A stretch of 64,000 nucleotides of DNA from Thalassospira xiamenensis M-5 = DSM 17429 (lineage in GTDB: Bacteria; Pseudomonadota; Alphaproteobacteria; Rhodospirillales; Thalassospiraceae). Both the position numbers and the translations under genes were made by a program. A model generated the notes under the pieces. It was given only the letters and a program-made list of their open reading frames with translations, made no database searches and was not told the origin of the DNA. Shown here in pieces: positions 46,361 through 55,594 of the stretch. The stretch spans positions 4,348,001-4,412,000 of the forward strand of contig NZ_CP004388.1 in NCBI RefSeq assembly GCF_000300235.2, in the 5' to 3' direction. Each line of letters begins with the position of its first letter. The first letter of the stretch is position 1.

Positions 46361-46376
46361 TGTTTCACGTGAAACA
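46361..46376. promoter_or_regulatory. parS site 4, within a 26-base palindrome
   Basis: A perfect TGTTTCACGTGAAACA between the YyaL-like gene and the repair gene. The palindrome continues outwards for five more pairs (TCGGA/TCCGA), giving perfect dyad symmetry from 46356 to 46381. It lies about 8.5 kb from parB. Confidence 0.96.
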
Positions 46377-46457
46377 TCCGATGGTTGGCCTCCTCCTCCG
46401 GCGTCCAAAAATTAATTATGCCTTTTACCCCTTCCCACAAGCCGCAGGATTTCGACC

Positions 46458-46943
46458 ATGCCGCAGATTTCGATGAACAGCCCGGTCGGGGCGATTACAA
46501 TTTTCGAATTCGACGATCAGATCGTCGCCGTCGATTGGGGCTTTGTCGAGGATATGGAACCGAGTCCGGTCCTGAGCGATGCCAAAGCGCAGCTCAATGC
46601 CTATTTCGATGGCAAGCTTGATGCTTTCAACCTGCCGCTGGCGCCCGATGGCACCGATTTCCATAAGGCGGTATGGGATGCGATGTGCAAAATCCCGCGC
46701 GGCAAAACAGCGACTTATAAAGATTTGGCAATTGCCGCCGGGGCACCAACAGCCTATCAAGCGGTCGGCACAGCCTGCGGGCTTAATCCGATCCCGATCA
46801 TCATTCCGTGTCACAGGGTTCTGGCAAGCGGCGGCAAACCGGGTGGCTATTCCGGCGACGGTGGACTTGAAACCAAACGCGCGCTTTTGAAGATCGAAGG
46901 CGTAGATCTGATCATCCCAATCGATCAGGGTAACCTGTTCTGA
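46458..46943 (+). CDS. ogt: methylated-DNA--protein-cysteine S-methyltransferase
   Basis: A 161-residue suicide repair protein that removes alkyl groups from O6-alkylguanine. The acceptor motif IPCHRV carries the reactive Cys, preceded by FHKAVWDAMCKIPRGKTATYKDLA (helix-turn-helix, with the Arg-finger and Tyr) and YQAVGTACGLNPIPII. It lacks the N-terminal Ada regulatory domain. AGGA precedes the ATG. It appears to be transcribed alone, downstream of a parS site. Confidence 0.94.
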   Translation: MPQISMNSPVGAITIFEFDDQIVAVDWGFVEDMEPSPVLSDAKAQLNAYFDGKLDAFNLPLAPDGTDFHKAVWDAMCKIPRGKTATYKDLAIAAGAPTAYQAVGTACGLNPIPIIIPCHRVLASGGKPGGYSGDGGLETKRALLKIEGVDLIIPIDQGNLF

Positions 46944-47117
46944 AAAAAGCAGCTATCAGCCAATTTTGTCTGGCATTCCATCAGGTGAAATATCGTCTTT
47001 TAACCTCCGTCCGAACGGACAAAACCAAACCTGCTGAATAGTAAAATGGCGTTTTCTGACATAGACTTGGACCATTGATCAGACAAGCGCCAAACGGCGC
47101 CTTAACGGGAGGTCTCC

Positions 47118-48092
47118 ATGACCAAAGCTTTCCGATTTTATGAAACCGGTAGCAGCGATGTGCTGCGTTTTGAAGATGTCGAGATCGGCGCACCGGGTGC
47201 GGGTGAAGTTCGCCTGCGACAGGAAGCCGTCGGGCTGAACTATATCGATATCTATTTCCGTTCCGGGGTTTATCCGGCCCCGTCCCTGCCATCGGGCCTT
47301 GGGCTTGAAGGTTCGGGCGTGATCGAGGCGGTTGGTGACGGCGTAACCGACCTTGCAGTTGGTGATCGGGTTGCCTATGCCGCACAACCGCTGGGTGCCT
47401 ATGCCGAGGCACGTGTAATGCCGGCCAAGGGTTTGGTTAAAATCCCGGACGGAATCAGCTTTGATCTTGCAGCAGCCGCAATGTTGCAGGGCATGACCGC
47501 TCAGTATCTTTTGCGCCGAACCTATCACGTCAAAAAAGGCGATACGATCCTTATCCATGCGGCTGCAGGCGGGGTTGGCCAGATTGTTTGCCAGTGGGCC
47601 AAACATCTGGGTGCCACCGTAATCGGCACCGTCGGATCGAAGGAAAAAGCCGAGATCGCCAAATCCAAGGGCTGCGATTATCCGATCCTTTATCGCGAGG
47701 AAAAGGTATCCGAGCGTGTAAAAGAGATCACCAACGGCCAAGGCGTTGAAGTAGTTTATGATTCCGTCGGTAAGGATACCTTTGACGACTCGCTCGATTG
47801 TCTGAAACGGCTTGGCATGATGGTCAGTTTCGGCCAGTCATCAGGCGCCGTTCCGCCCATCCCGCTTAAGGCACTCGCACCTGGGGCCTATTTCCTGACC
47901 CGGCCAAGCGTCTTCCAGTATACCGACACCCGCGAAGAGCTTCTGGCGACTGCAAACGAGCTGTTTGACGTCCTGAAATCTGGTGTGGTGAAGATTGATA
48001 TCGGCGCGACATATGACCTTGCGGATGCCAAACACGCACATGACGACCTTGAAGGCCGCAAAACAACGGGCTCGGTCATACTGAAACCCTAA
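47118..48092 (+). CDS. qor: quinone oxidoreductase (zeta-crystallin type)
   Basis: A 324-residue medium-chain dehydrogenase/reductase without the catalytic zinc ligands, as in Qor enzymes that reduce quinones with NADPH. Visible segments are the LNYIDIYFRSGVYP N-terminal domain, the GLEGSGVIEAVGDGVTDLAVGDRVAY strand and the NADP fold ILIHAAAGGVGQIVCQWAKHLGA, plus EVVYDSVGKDTFDDSL. GGGAGG precedes the ATG. It ends at a terminator shared with the convergent HD gene. Confidence 0.93.
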   Translation: MTKAFRFYETGSSDVLRFEDVEIGAPGAGEVRLRQEAVGLNYIDIYFRSGVYPAPSLPSGLGLEGSGVIEAVGDGVTDLAVGDRVAYAAQPLGAYAEARVMPAKGLVKIPDGISFDLAAAAMLQGMTAQYLLRRTYHVKKGDTILIHAAAGGVGQIVCQWAKHLGATVIGTVGSKEKAEIAKSKGCDYPILYREEKVSERVKEITNGQGVEVVYDSVGKDTFDDSLDCLKRLGMMVSFGQSSGAVPPIPLKALAPGAYFLTRPSVFQYTDTREELLATANELFDVLKSGVVKIDIGATYDLADAKHAHDDLEGRKTTGSVILKP

Positions 48093-48147
48093 GACTTTAT
48101 CGCATTGAAAAACATCGATTCACGCCTTTGCGGAAATGAAAGGAATG

Positions 48148-48184
48148 GGAAGAGGCAGGGTTAAACCCCCGCCTCTTCCTTTTC
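48148..48184 (+). terminator. terminator of qor, overlapping the end of the HD-domain gene
   Basis: The stem GGAAGAGGC / GCCTCTTCC, with an inner GGG/CCC pairing, is followed by TTTTT. The stop codon of the minus-strand HD gene (48161-48163) lies in the hairpin loop, so the two convergent genes share this structure. Confidence 0.85.
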
Positions 48185-48712
48185 CGTGTGCCAGGCACGA
48201 ACATCGCGCGCGATAGCATCGAAACGATCCGACAGGCCGGAGCTAACCGCACGGCACGGAGCAATGACAGCTTCGGCCCAATCGACATAGCGCAGAATCT
48301 GTTCTCGGTCCCAGCCAACCGGGGTATCGGTCAACATCGCGCCAACATTGGCGACCTTATCGGCCAGACGGACCAGTTTAGCCCCGTTACTAAGATGCGG
48401 GGCGGTTTCGATCTGGCGGGCTTTGCGCTCATCGCGCGGCAGCGCCTTGTCATCGCTGACTTCAAGGACGATATCGGCGATCATTTCATTGAAACAGGCG
48501 GCAATTTCATCGCGAGTCGCCCCGCAATCCTCGATCACATCATGCAGGACCGCAGCACAGAGCACGTATTCATCCGTATGCGGTTCGCACTCGATGATCA
48601 GGCGCGATACCTCGATCGGGTGATTGATGTAGGGTTCATGGGCCGGGCCTTTGCGGCGCTGGTCACGATGCGCGCGGGCGGCAAAATCGACGGATTTCAG
48701 TAAAAGCTGCAT
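48161..48712 (-). CDS. HD-domain hydrolase resembling the ppGpp-hydrolase fold
   Basis: A 183-residue protein with the metal-binding HD arrangement His31 (YINHPIEV), His57-Asp58 and Glu61-Asp62 (LHDVIEDC), and a later Asp in RLADKVANV. This is the order seen in the hydrolase domain of RelA/SpoT and the stand-alone MESH1 family, which remove pyrophosphate from (p)ppGpp. Substrate assignment is inference. I chose the ATG at 48712 (AAGG upstream); an earlier frame adds 22 residues. It is convergent with qor. Confidence 0.85.
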   Translation of the reverse strand: MQLLLKSVDFAARAHRDQRRKGPAHEPYINHPIEVSRLIIECEPHTDEYVLCAAVLHDVIEDCGATRDEIAACFNEMIADIVLEVSDDKALPRDERKARQIETAPHLSNGAKLVRLADKVANVGAMLTDTPVGWDREQILRYVDWAEAVIAPCRAVSSGLSDRFDAIARDVRAWHTEKEEAGV

Positions 48713-48980
48713 CAGCCTTGAAAAAAGTAGTGGAAGAACGAGACCAGAGTCACATTTGATTGCGGCTACTGCAAGCATTGATGGCTATCGACATCAAAAA
48801 TCTATGCCCCACATACAGGAAAGAGCCAAAATCAAGGAGATAAGCGAGACATGCCCGAGGAAATGAATCTTAAACTAACCTTGCAAAATACCGGCTACCG
48901 AACCTCTGCATTTAACCAGTCTGGCACCGCAAACCGGCTGGAAATCGGCCCCGCCCCATCATCTGGCCGCCAATAACCAA

Positions 48981-49154
48981 ATGGATTGCGAAATCGTCGC
49001 TGCTGATGAGCTGACAATCACCCTTCGATACGGGGTACATCATATCGGGCTTCATTTTGGTAATGGAAAGCTGCATGTCGAACCGGGTGATAGCAAACTG
49101 ATCCGGCAGAAACTTGACGGTCACAATGCCGAACTAACATTGGCAATGACCTGA
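48981..49154 (+). CDS. candidate small protein of 57 residues, possibly the 3' part of a frameshifted gene
   Basis: This frame encodes 57 residues including MDCEIVAADELTITLRYGV and GLHFGNGKLHVEPGDSKLI, with beta-strand alternation, few rare codons and an ordinary composition. The same frame is open upstream to 48879 with protein-like sequence (APQTGWKSAPPHHLAANNQ) but no start codon. In another frame, an ATG at 48851 with AAGGAG at 48834-48839 opens a 41-codon frame ending at 48976. Either these are two tiny cistrons or one gene of about 100 residues broken by a frameshift. I do not recognise the family. Confidence 0.45.
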   Translation: MDCEIVAADELTITLRYGVHHIGLHFGNGKLHVEPGDSKLIRQKLDGHNAELTLAMT

Positions 49155-49163
49155 ATAGCGAAG

Positions 49164-49179
49164 TGTTTCACATGAAACA
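49164..49179. promoter_or_regulatory. parS-like site 5 with one mismatch
   Basis: TGTTTCACATGAAACA differs from parS at one central position (CATG instead of CGTG). It lies in the intergenic region before rho, about 11 kb from parB. Confidence 0.6.
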
Positions 49180-49348
49180 TCCCGCAAGGTTGCAGATCAG
49201 GCCCGGTTCCGGCGAGTGCCTGCCATTCGGCGGCCCGCACAGCACAGATATATTCATCGCGCAAAGGCAACCTGTCACTGTTCAAGCGAAGTAGATCACA
49301 GTGATCTACCGCACTCATAAACCTGTCGGATACCTCCTGCCGGCAAAC

Positions 49349-49378
49349 AAAAACCCCCGACAGATTGCCGGGGGTTTT
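49349..49378 (-). terminator. terminator of rho
   Basis: The stem AAAACCCCCG / CGGGGGTTTT with a nine-base loop lies about 34 bases after the rho stop. It is followed by TTTG on the minus strand. Confidence 0.88.
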
Positions 49379-49411
49379 CCATGACGGGTCGATTACAGGA
49401 TCGAACGGCGA

Positions 49412-50674
49412 TCAGCCATTCATTGAATCGAAGAAATCGTCGTTGTTTTTTGTCGATTTGAGCTTACCGAGCAGGAATTCCATCGCATCCTGCGGCCCCA
49501 TCGGGTTGAGGATACGGCGCAGAACCCACATTTTGGAGAGCGCGCTTTTTTCGACGAGCAGTTCTTCCTTACGGGTACCCGATTTAAGAATATCGATCGC
49601 CGGGAAGATACGTTTGTCGGACAGTTTGCGATCCAGAATAAGCTCGGAGTTACCAGTACCTTTGAATTCTTCAAAGATGACCTCGTCCATGCGCGAACCG
49701 GTATCAATCAGGGCAGTTGCGATGATGGTCAACGAGCCGCCTTCTTCGATGTTACGTGCCGCACCGAAAAAGCGTTTCGGGCGCTGCAGGGCGTTGGCAT
49801 CGACACCACCGGTCAGAACCTTGCCGGAGCTTGGAACGACGGTGTTGTAAGCACGTGCAAGACGAGTGATGGAGTCCAGCAGGATGACGACATCGTGCTT
49901 GTGCTCAACCAGGCGTTTTGCCTTTTCCAGAACCATTTCAGTGACCTGGACGTGACGCTGTGCGGGTTCGTCGAAGGTCGAACTGATGACCTCGCCCTTC
50001 ACGGAACGGTCCATGTCGGTCACTTCTTCCGGGCGTTCATCAATCAGAAGAACGATCAGATAGGCTTCCGGGTGGTTTTCCTCAATCGCGTGCGCAATGT
50101 TTTGCAGCATCACGGTTTTACCGGTGCGCGGCGGTGCGACGATCAGGGCACGCTGACCTTTGCCAAGCGGGGAAACAAGTTCAATCACACGGTTGGTGAT
50201 GTCCTTGTTGCCTTCCTGATCAAGGTGGCGCTCCATCTTGAGCGGCTCGTCCGGGTAAAGCGGGGTCAGGTTATCGAAATTGATGCGATGGCGGACTTTT
50301 TCGGGCGCATCAAAGTTGACCTTGTCGACCTTGAGCAGCGCGAAATAACGCTCGCCTTCCTTGGGCGAACGAATCTGGCCTTCAACCGTATCGCCCGTGC
50401 GCAGACCAAAGCGCCTAACCTGGCTCGGCGAGACATAGATATCGTCCGGACCGGCAAGATAGTTTGCCTCGGGACTGCGCAGGAAGCCAAAGCCGTCTGG
50501 CAGAACCTCCAACACGCCTTCGCCGAAAATGGCATGATCGTTTTCGGCCAGCTGTTTGAGAATGGCAAACATCAGCTCCTGTTTACGGAGCGTGCTGGCG
50601 TTTTCGATTTCGAGTTCCTCGGACAGGGCAAGAAGCTCCGTCGGGGATTTCTTTTTGAGTTCCTGAAGATGCAT
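49412..50674 (-). CDS. rho: transcription termination factor Rho
   Basis: A 420-residue hexameric RNA-dependent ATPase. The N-terminal Rho-N domain ([21 protein letters not shown]) is followed by the RNA-binding cold-shock-like domain ([33 protein letters not shown]). The ATPase domain has Walker A APPRTGKT, and the Q- and R-loop regions [23 protein letters not shown] and [13 protein letters not shown] are conserved. Length is normal. About 285 bases separate its start from the chemoreceptor gene; this leader region may be regulatory, as rho leaders often are, but no specific element was proven. Confidence 0.97.
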   Translation of the reverse strand: MHLQELKKKSPTELLALSEELEIENASTLRKQELMFAILKQLAENDHAIFGEGVLEVLPDGFGFLRSPEANYLAGPDDIYVSPSQVRRFGLRTGDTVEGQIRSPKEGERYFALLKVDKVNFDAPEKVRHRINFDNLTPLYPDEPLKMERHLDQEGNKDITNRVIELVSPLGKGQRALIVAPPRTGKTVMLQNIAHAIEENHPEAYLIVLLIDERPEEVTDMDRSVKGEVISSTFDEPAQRHVQVTEMVLEKAKRLVEHKHDVVILLDSITRLARAYNTVVPSSGKVLTGGVDANALQRPKRFFGAARNIEEGGSLTIIATALIDTGSRMDEVIFEEFKGTGNSELILDRKLSDKRIFPAIDILKSGTRKEELLVEKSALSKMWVLRRILNPMGPQDAMEFLLGKLKSTKNNDDFFDSMNG

Positions 50675-50959
50675 ATGTGCGTTTAATGATCTTGTGATTG
50701 CCGGGAAAGGCGATGATTGAAAGGAGAGGAGATATAGAGAGGAATGCGGTTGACGGTCAGGCAGATCATAGTTTCTGCGGACCGGTCAGAACCTTGTAGT
50801 TGTGAAGCAGACAGGACTGTTTCATGTTTCGGGTGTAAAACACCACAGATTGATAACGCCGATTGAACCAATAGTCAAACCGTGTTTACAACCTGCGCAG
50901 AATTTCGCAATTCCACTGAGATAAATCTGCACAGGTTGCTGTCTTATCAACGTTTAATG

Positions 50960-53017
50960 TCAGCCTTTTTTAACATTGGCGATGAATTGTTCCACTTCGT
51001 TGCGCAAATCTGTGGCAACCTGATTAACACTCTGGCAGGCTCGGAATACCTCGCCCGCGGCCTCTCCGGTCTGTTCGGTTGCATGGCTTACACCTGCAAT
51101 ATTTTCCGAAACATCACGCGTCCCGGTCGAAGCCTGTTCAACATTTCGCGCAATTTCAGCTGTTGCACTTTGCTGCTCGCCAACCGATACCAGCAACGTT
51201 GACGAAGTGTGATCGATATTTGCGATCCTTTCTGAAATCCGACTGAGTGCATTTATCGCCTGTCCGGTTGCCGTCTGCAGGACAGTGACATGTTCGGAAA
51301 TGTCTTCTGTTGCGCGCGAGGTCTGGGTTGCAAGATTTTTGACCTCGTTTGCAACAACAGCAAACCCTTTACCGGCATCACCTGCGCGTGCGGCCTCTAT
51401 CGTTGCGTTAAGTGCAAGAAGATTTGTTTGTTCGGCAATATCGCGAATCAGGCTGATCACCTCACCAATTCGGGCCGCACCTTCATTAAGTTCAGCAGCT
51501 ATTGTATCAGTATTGCGGGCATCCTCTGCCGCTTCTGAAGCCTGATTGGATGCGCTTTCGATTTGGCGAGTAATTTCAACAATCGAGTTGGCCAGTTCTT
51601 CTGTTGCAGCAGAAACAGCTTCTACATTACTGGATGCTTCTTCGGCACTTGCCGCAACACTGGTTGCTTGTTCGCGCGTACTCGATGCAACATCTTCCAT
51701 GTCAGCAGAAGTCTTCTGAAGTTCTCCGGTTGCGGCACTGACCGAGGAAAGTAACCGTTCAACATTTTCGCTGAAATCACGGGTCATGGATTCGATCTCG
51801 CGGGCTCTTGCTTCGCGTTTTAGTTGATCCTGCTCCCGTGCAGCTGCCATCTCACGATTTTCATGCAGTTTTTCGCGGAAAACTTCCATGGCACTCGCCA
51901 TGTCACCAATCTCGTCGCCCCGGTGTGCACCTTCTATCTTTTGGTCGATTCTGCCCTCAGCAAGGTTTTTCATTCCGTTGATCATCATATTGATCGGCTT
52001 GGTGATGCTACCGGTAACAATCATGATAAAACCGACAGTGAGCCCAAGCGCTACTATCAGCCCAATCAAAAGACCGAAAAACAGTAACTGAGCATCATAA
52101 TAACGGTTTTGCGCAGAGTTGATTAAAACCGCCGCAATGTGATCCTCGACAGATTTCAGTTGATTGATTTTAATCGATATTGTCTTGAACCAAGCGTCGG
52201 ACTTGATGTTTTCAATGCTGCCTGTTTCCGGAAAAGACAGTGCGACATTGCGCATACGCGAGACTTCCGCCACCGCCGGATCACTCATTGCCCTAGTATA
52301 GAAGTTCTTTAGTTCATCGGTTGCAAAACCATCGAAAACCGCAATGTAGGTATCCTGAATGGTAATCAGTTCGACTAGGCGGCGATAAAGTGCGCCTTCA
52401 AATTTGCCGATACCAAACCCGGTAGCCCCGGTTGCCCGTTCAAGTCCTGCACGCTCTTTTGCTTGAAGGAAGTTTTCATAGGAAGCAATCATACGAACAA
52501 GTTCGACATCATCAGAAATCGCCGCCATGTTGCCGACAACCAAAAGCATTCCTTTGATGGTTTTGGTGTAATAACCAACAGCATCTCCAAGTGCCACATC
52601 ACCTTTGTCAACGCGCCCACGCATTGCGGAAATACCGTCGAGCATTTTTTCAAAAGCTCGGATGTCAGCGATGGTTTTACTACCAAAAGCTTGTTGGTCA
52701 AATCGGTCGATTGCTATTGCCAAATTTCCGATACTGGCATCGACAAGTTTCCGTTGTTCCGGGAGCTCCCGGACAAAGGATGCGCCTTCAGAGGCAATAA
52801 ACCCGGCAGACATTCCGCGTTCTTTTTGCAATTCGTGCACAGTGTTGCCAATGTCGTGGGCAAGTTCTGTAAGGTCACTTATTTTGCCCAAAGATGACAT
52901 CTGATTGTAATTCTGAACAAGAAATACGAAAGCCAACAAAATCATACCAATAAGAACAGGTACGATGGACCAGGCCATTTTCGTCCTGATTTTTACATTT
53001 TTCAGAAAGCCGAACAT
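50960..53017 (-). CDS. methyl-accepting chemotaxis protein with NIT sensor domain
   Basis: A 685-residue chemoreceptor. TM1 is at about residues 14-35. The periplasmic NIT domain is recognised by [17 protein letters not shown] (about 62-78) and a later [17 protein letters not shown] repeat of the same motif; such domains are proposed to sense nitrate or nitrite. TM2 is followed by a HAMP domain (about 330-385) and a methyl-accepting signalling domain containing the hairpin tip [33 protein letters not shown]. The start at 53017 has GGGGA upstream. No other chemotaxis genes are nearby. Confidence 0.93.
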   Translation of the reverse strand: MFGFLKNVKIRTKMAWSIVPVLIGMILLAFVFLVQNYNQMSSLGKISDLTELAHDIGNTVHELQKERGMSAGFIASEGASFVRELPEQRKLVDASIGNLAIAIDRFDQQAFGSKTIADIRAFEKMLDGISAMRGRVDKGDVALGDAVGYYTKTIKGMLLVVGNMAAISDDVELVRMIASYENFLQAKERAGLERATGATGFGIGKFEGALYRRLVELITIQDTYIAVFDGFATDELKNFYTRAMSDPAVAEVSRMRNVALSFPETGSIENIKSDAWFKTISIKINQLKSVEDHIAAVLINSAQNRYYDAQLLFFGLLIGLIVALGLTVGFIMIVTGSITKPINMMINGMKNLAEGRIDQKIEGAHRGDEIGDMASAMEVFREKLHENREMAAAREQDQLKREARAREIESMTRDFSENVERLLSSVSAATGELQKTSADMEDVASSTREQATSVAASAEEASSNVEAVSAATEELANSIVEITRQIESASNQASEAAEDARNTDTIAAELNEGAARIGEVISLIRDIAEQTNLLALNATIEAARAGDAGKGFAVVANEVKNLATQTSRATEDISEHVTVLQTATGQAINALSRISERIANIDHTSSTLLVSVGEQQSATAEIARNVEQASTGTRDVSENIAGVSHATEQTGEAAGEVFRACQSVNQVATDLRNEVEQFIANVKKG

Positions 53018-53240
53018 GTATATCCCCACGATATTCGATATCGCCGCGGCTATTTCTGAGCTGACTGCCGAGGACAGTGACCCCCATAAATGTCAGTTCA
53101 AAAAAACGACGTTACCGGCACCCTTCCTTGCCATGATTATGTAGCGCACCTAAAATTCTCTACGACTTCGGATGTGGAAGGATGATTGAAACGATTCAAG
53201 GGCAGATACCATTTAAAACAGATCTAATATTTGATCCTTG

Positions 53241-53606
53241 TCATTTCAGGGGATTCTGTTCACCAATAATTCCAAGCATACGGGCAAGCTGATCATCGCT
53301 TAAACCGGCAATCCGTTCCGACAGAAGATTGGCAAGTTCGGTTGCCTCTGGCTCAAGCCCGGCGGTATCTACCGTTACCTTGGGATGAGAAAGCTGTGCC
53401 AGGCGTTTGATTTCGTCAACTTCATCCCAGACCAGATTGAAATAGCCGCAGATTTGCTGCACCAGACCCGGGCTTGGCCGGCCACGATGGCCATGTTCAA
53501 GCGCGGAAAGGTATGCTGGCGAGAGCTGCAAGGCGTTTGCCATATCGGTCAGGGTGACATTATGGCGCGCCCGTAATTCGCGAATACGATTGCCAAAGGG
53601 TGTCAC
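53241..53606 (-). CDS. XRE-family helix-turn-helix regulator
   Basis: A 121-residue protein starting at GTG 53606, which overlaps the stop of the smr gene (GTGA). The helix-turn-helix at about residues 4-62 reads FGNRIRELRARHNVTLTDMANALQLSPAYLSALEHGHRGRPSP, then an alpha-helical region ending in LLSERIAGLSDDQLARMLGI. It is probably cotranscribed with smr. Target unknown. The frame continues upstream for 36 codons, but that part overlaps smr and lacks conservation. Confidence 0.85.
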   Translation of the reverse strand: MTPFGNRIRELRARHNVTLTDMANALQLSPAYLSALEHGHRGRPSPGLVQQICGYFNLVWDEVDEIKRLAQLSHPKVTVDTAGLEPEATELANLLSERIAGLSDDQLARMLGIIGEQNPLK

Positions 53607-54250
53607 GGTCGTCTCCGTTTCAGCAGAACATAAAAAGCGCCCGATCCGCCGTGCTGGATACGGGCTTCGCTGATGGCAAGAATACGGGTGCGAAGCCTTG
53701 GCGCGCTTAGCCATTGCGGGGTGCGTTGGCGCAAAAGACCGGTGCGGCCATATTCATCAGCACGCGATCCTTTGCCCGTAATCACCAGAACACAACGTTT
53801 TCCGGCCCGCCAGCTGTCTTCGATAAAAGCATTCAGTGCGTGGTGGGCGACATCCTGGGTCATGCCGTGCAGATCGATACGTCCATCGATTGACATCTGG
53901 CCTTTCTGGAATTTTTTGGCCGTCGACTTATCAATGTTATCGGTGACACCGGGTTCAAGTTCGGCCAAGGCGCGATTCTTTATCTGCGGGCCTCGATCAG
54001 CATTGCGTGCAGATGGCAGATTGCGCGCAGCCCGGACTTCTTCGGCCTTGTTGATTTCGCCTTGCAGGTCATCAGGAAGCGGCATCGCCGTATCGCTTTT
54101 GGGATGATCGTCGTCCAGTTCGAACACGGCGTCGCTGCCCTTGCGCTGTTTGGAACGCAGGGGTTTGACATCACGCGTGAAAATTTCCCAAAGGGCCTTT
54201 TCTTCGTCGCTGACGGAGCGCCGTCTTTTATGGGTTTTCTTTTGTGTCAT
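53603..54250 (-). CDS. Smr/MutS2-like domain protein
   Basis: A 215-residue protein with a polar, charged N-terminal 110 residues and a C-terminal Smr domain: GRIDLHGMTQDVAHHALNAFI (LDLHGM motif) and CVLVITGKGSRADEYGRTGLLRQRTPQWL (the HGxG-type glycine loop appears as TGKGS). Smr domains bind or nick nucleic acids, and stand-alone forms are involved in ribosome rescue or quality control in some bacteria. Its start overlaps the end of the degenerate lutC remnant by 23 bases. The XRE regulator follows directly. Confidence 0.9.
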   Translation of the reverse strand: MTQKKTHKRRRSVSDEEKALWEIFTRDVKPLRSKQRKGSDAVFELDDDHPKSDTAMPLPDDLQGEINKAEEVRAARNLPSARNADRGPQIKNRALAELEPGVTDNIDKSTAKKFQKGQMSIDGRIDLHGMTQDVAHHALNAFIEDSWRAGKRCVLVITGKGSRADEYGRTGLLRQRTPQWLSAPRLRTRILAISEARIQHGGSGAFYVLLKRRRP

Positions 54251-54564
54251 CCACCAGAACGATATGCAAACGGCGCGGTCCGTGCGCGCCTAGCTGTATC
54301 GTCTGTTCGATATCGCCTGTTCGCGACGGGCCTGTCACCCAAAGGAATGTTCGCCGCATATTGCCGTTTCCTTCCCATTCGCGCAACCGTGCCCATACTT
54401 CTTCGTAAGTTCCGACGATGTCGCTGACTTTTAAAACGACAACATGGGTGTCGGGAAGCATATTGAGCGTAAAGGCATATCGGCCCAGAGTAAACCAAGC
54501 CATAGGCATGACCGCCAACCGCGCCACAAACCGAACAATGGTGGGTCCAAAGCCTGATGATCAC
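54228..54564 (-). pseudogene. decayed lutB-lutC (lactate utilisation) remnant
   Basis: Two fragments in different frames. From about 54552 to 54480 the minus strand reads HHCSVCGAVGGHAYGLVYSG, closely resembling the NHCPVY-x-GGHAYG-VY-GP segment of the iron-sulfur protein LutB. From about 54465 to 54228, in another frame, it reads LPDTHVVVLKVSDIVGTYEEVWARL and, later, VTGPSRTGDIEQTIQLGAHG with RRLHIVLVDD, the C-terminal half of a LUD-domain (LutC-type) protein. The intervening part, most of lutB and the N-terminal half of lutC, is missing. This looks like an internal deletion joining two operon genes. Confidence 0.7.
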
Positions 54565-54591
54565 TACATGTGCGAATGTTCATAAACCGTA

Positions 54592-55593
54592 TCAATCATC
54601 CCGCCCGAAAAGATCAAGACAGGCAACACCGTTATTGTCGAGGTTCAACATTGCTCGCAGAAACGCACTGTCGGTATTCGAAGACAAGCCATGTCTCTCA
54701 CGTAAATTAATGAATTGGCCGCTTTGCTTGATCTTATTGAGAGAGTTCTGAAGTTTTTTGATCTCGTCAATCGGGGCCGCATTGCTGATGGCAATATAAA
54801 GAAAACAACTGCGATAGGGTAAAATCCCGTCAATATCGCGTTGCTGAGCACTGGGATCGACAATGTCGCGATATTGGCGCAGAACCGAACCACCAATTGC
54901 AATCAGATCCACACGATCAGCATGTAACATAGGCAGTAAAAGCTCTTCGCGTGGAACCAGAACAAGCTGTTGTGCGCCGCGTTTACGTAAATAGGGTTCA
55001 CGCGCCGATCCCAACAAAACGCCGATCCGTGCCGAGGACAGGATGTTATCAAAGCTCATATCCTGCCATTTGGCATCGGCGTAACCATAAAGGTTCCAGA
55101 TCGTGCGACTGATCGGCCCAGCCCATTTGAAGCTGTCTTCGCGATCCGCGGTTCGAGTTGTCGGATAGATTACATGCCGGGTGCCCTGCACCGCCTGTTC
55201 CATAACCCGCTTCCAGGGTGCTTGGGCCGCAATAACATAGGGCAGACCAGCATCGTTAAACAGAGTCGTGACAAGATCATCAAAATAGCCCGGTTCGGGA
55301 CGGACTTTATCACGACCGCCCTCAGACGCATGAATGGTATAGGCAAGTTCGCCATCGATGAGGGTGTCTGTTTGCTGCAACTGGATCGGGGATTGGTCAC
55401 CCAATTGATATTGGGCGCTCGCATCGCGGGTTGGGATCCCCGACAGAAGCATTGCAGTGATCAAACATCCGATTAGACCCGACTTGTTGAAAAGCCGCCG
55501 GTTCAAGAACGGGAGTTCAAAAAGCAAAAAGACGATCTGACAAAAAAAAGAAGTTCGAAAAAAAACGGCATATCGGGAAAACATGCCGGTCAC
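54592..55593 (-). CDS. periplasmic solute-binding (SBP_bac_3) family protein
   Basis: A protein of up to 333 residues. A hydrophobic signal segment ends near residues 41-60 (GCLITAMLLSGIPTRDASA), so mature protein probably begins at about QYQLGDQSP. The body resembles family 3 binding proteins: PEPGYFDDLVTTLFNDAGLPYVIAAQAPWKRVMEQ and YPTTRTADREDSFKWAGPISRTIWNLYG. No permease or ATPase gene is adjacent, so it may be an orphan sensor-like binding protein. The start is GTG 55593 with AGG upstream, just past dnaQ; an alternative ATG is at 55584. Confidence 0.75.
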   Translation of the reverse strand: MTGMFSRYAVFFRTSFFCQIVFLLFELPFLNRRLFNKSGLIGCLITAMLLSGIPTRDASAQYQLGDQSPIQLQQTDTLIDGELAYTIHASEGGRDKVRPEPGYFDDLVTTLFNDAGLPYVIAAQAPWKRVMEQAVQGTRHVIYPTTRTADREDSFKWAGPISRTIWNLYGYADAKWQDMSFDNILSSARIGVLLGSAREPYLRKRGAQQLVLVPREELLLPMLHADRVDLIAIGGSVLRQYRDIVDPSAQQRDIDGILPYRSCFLYIAISNAAPIDEIKKLQNSLNKIKQSGQFINLRERHGLSSNTDSAFLRAMLNLDNNGVACLDLFGRDD

Positions 55594-55594
55594 A

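Noticed and set aside
53018-53240. Possible regulatory element between the chemoreceptor and XRE genes
   Set aside because: Nothing beyond ordinary AT-rich intergenic sequence could be identified.
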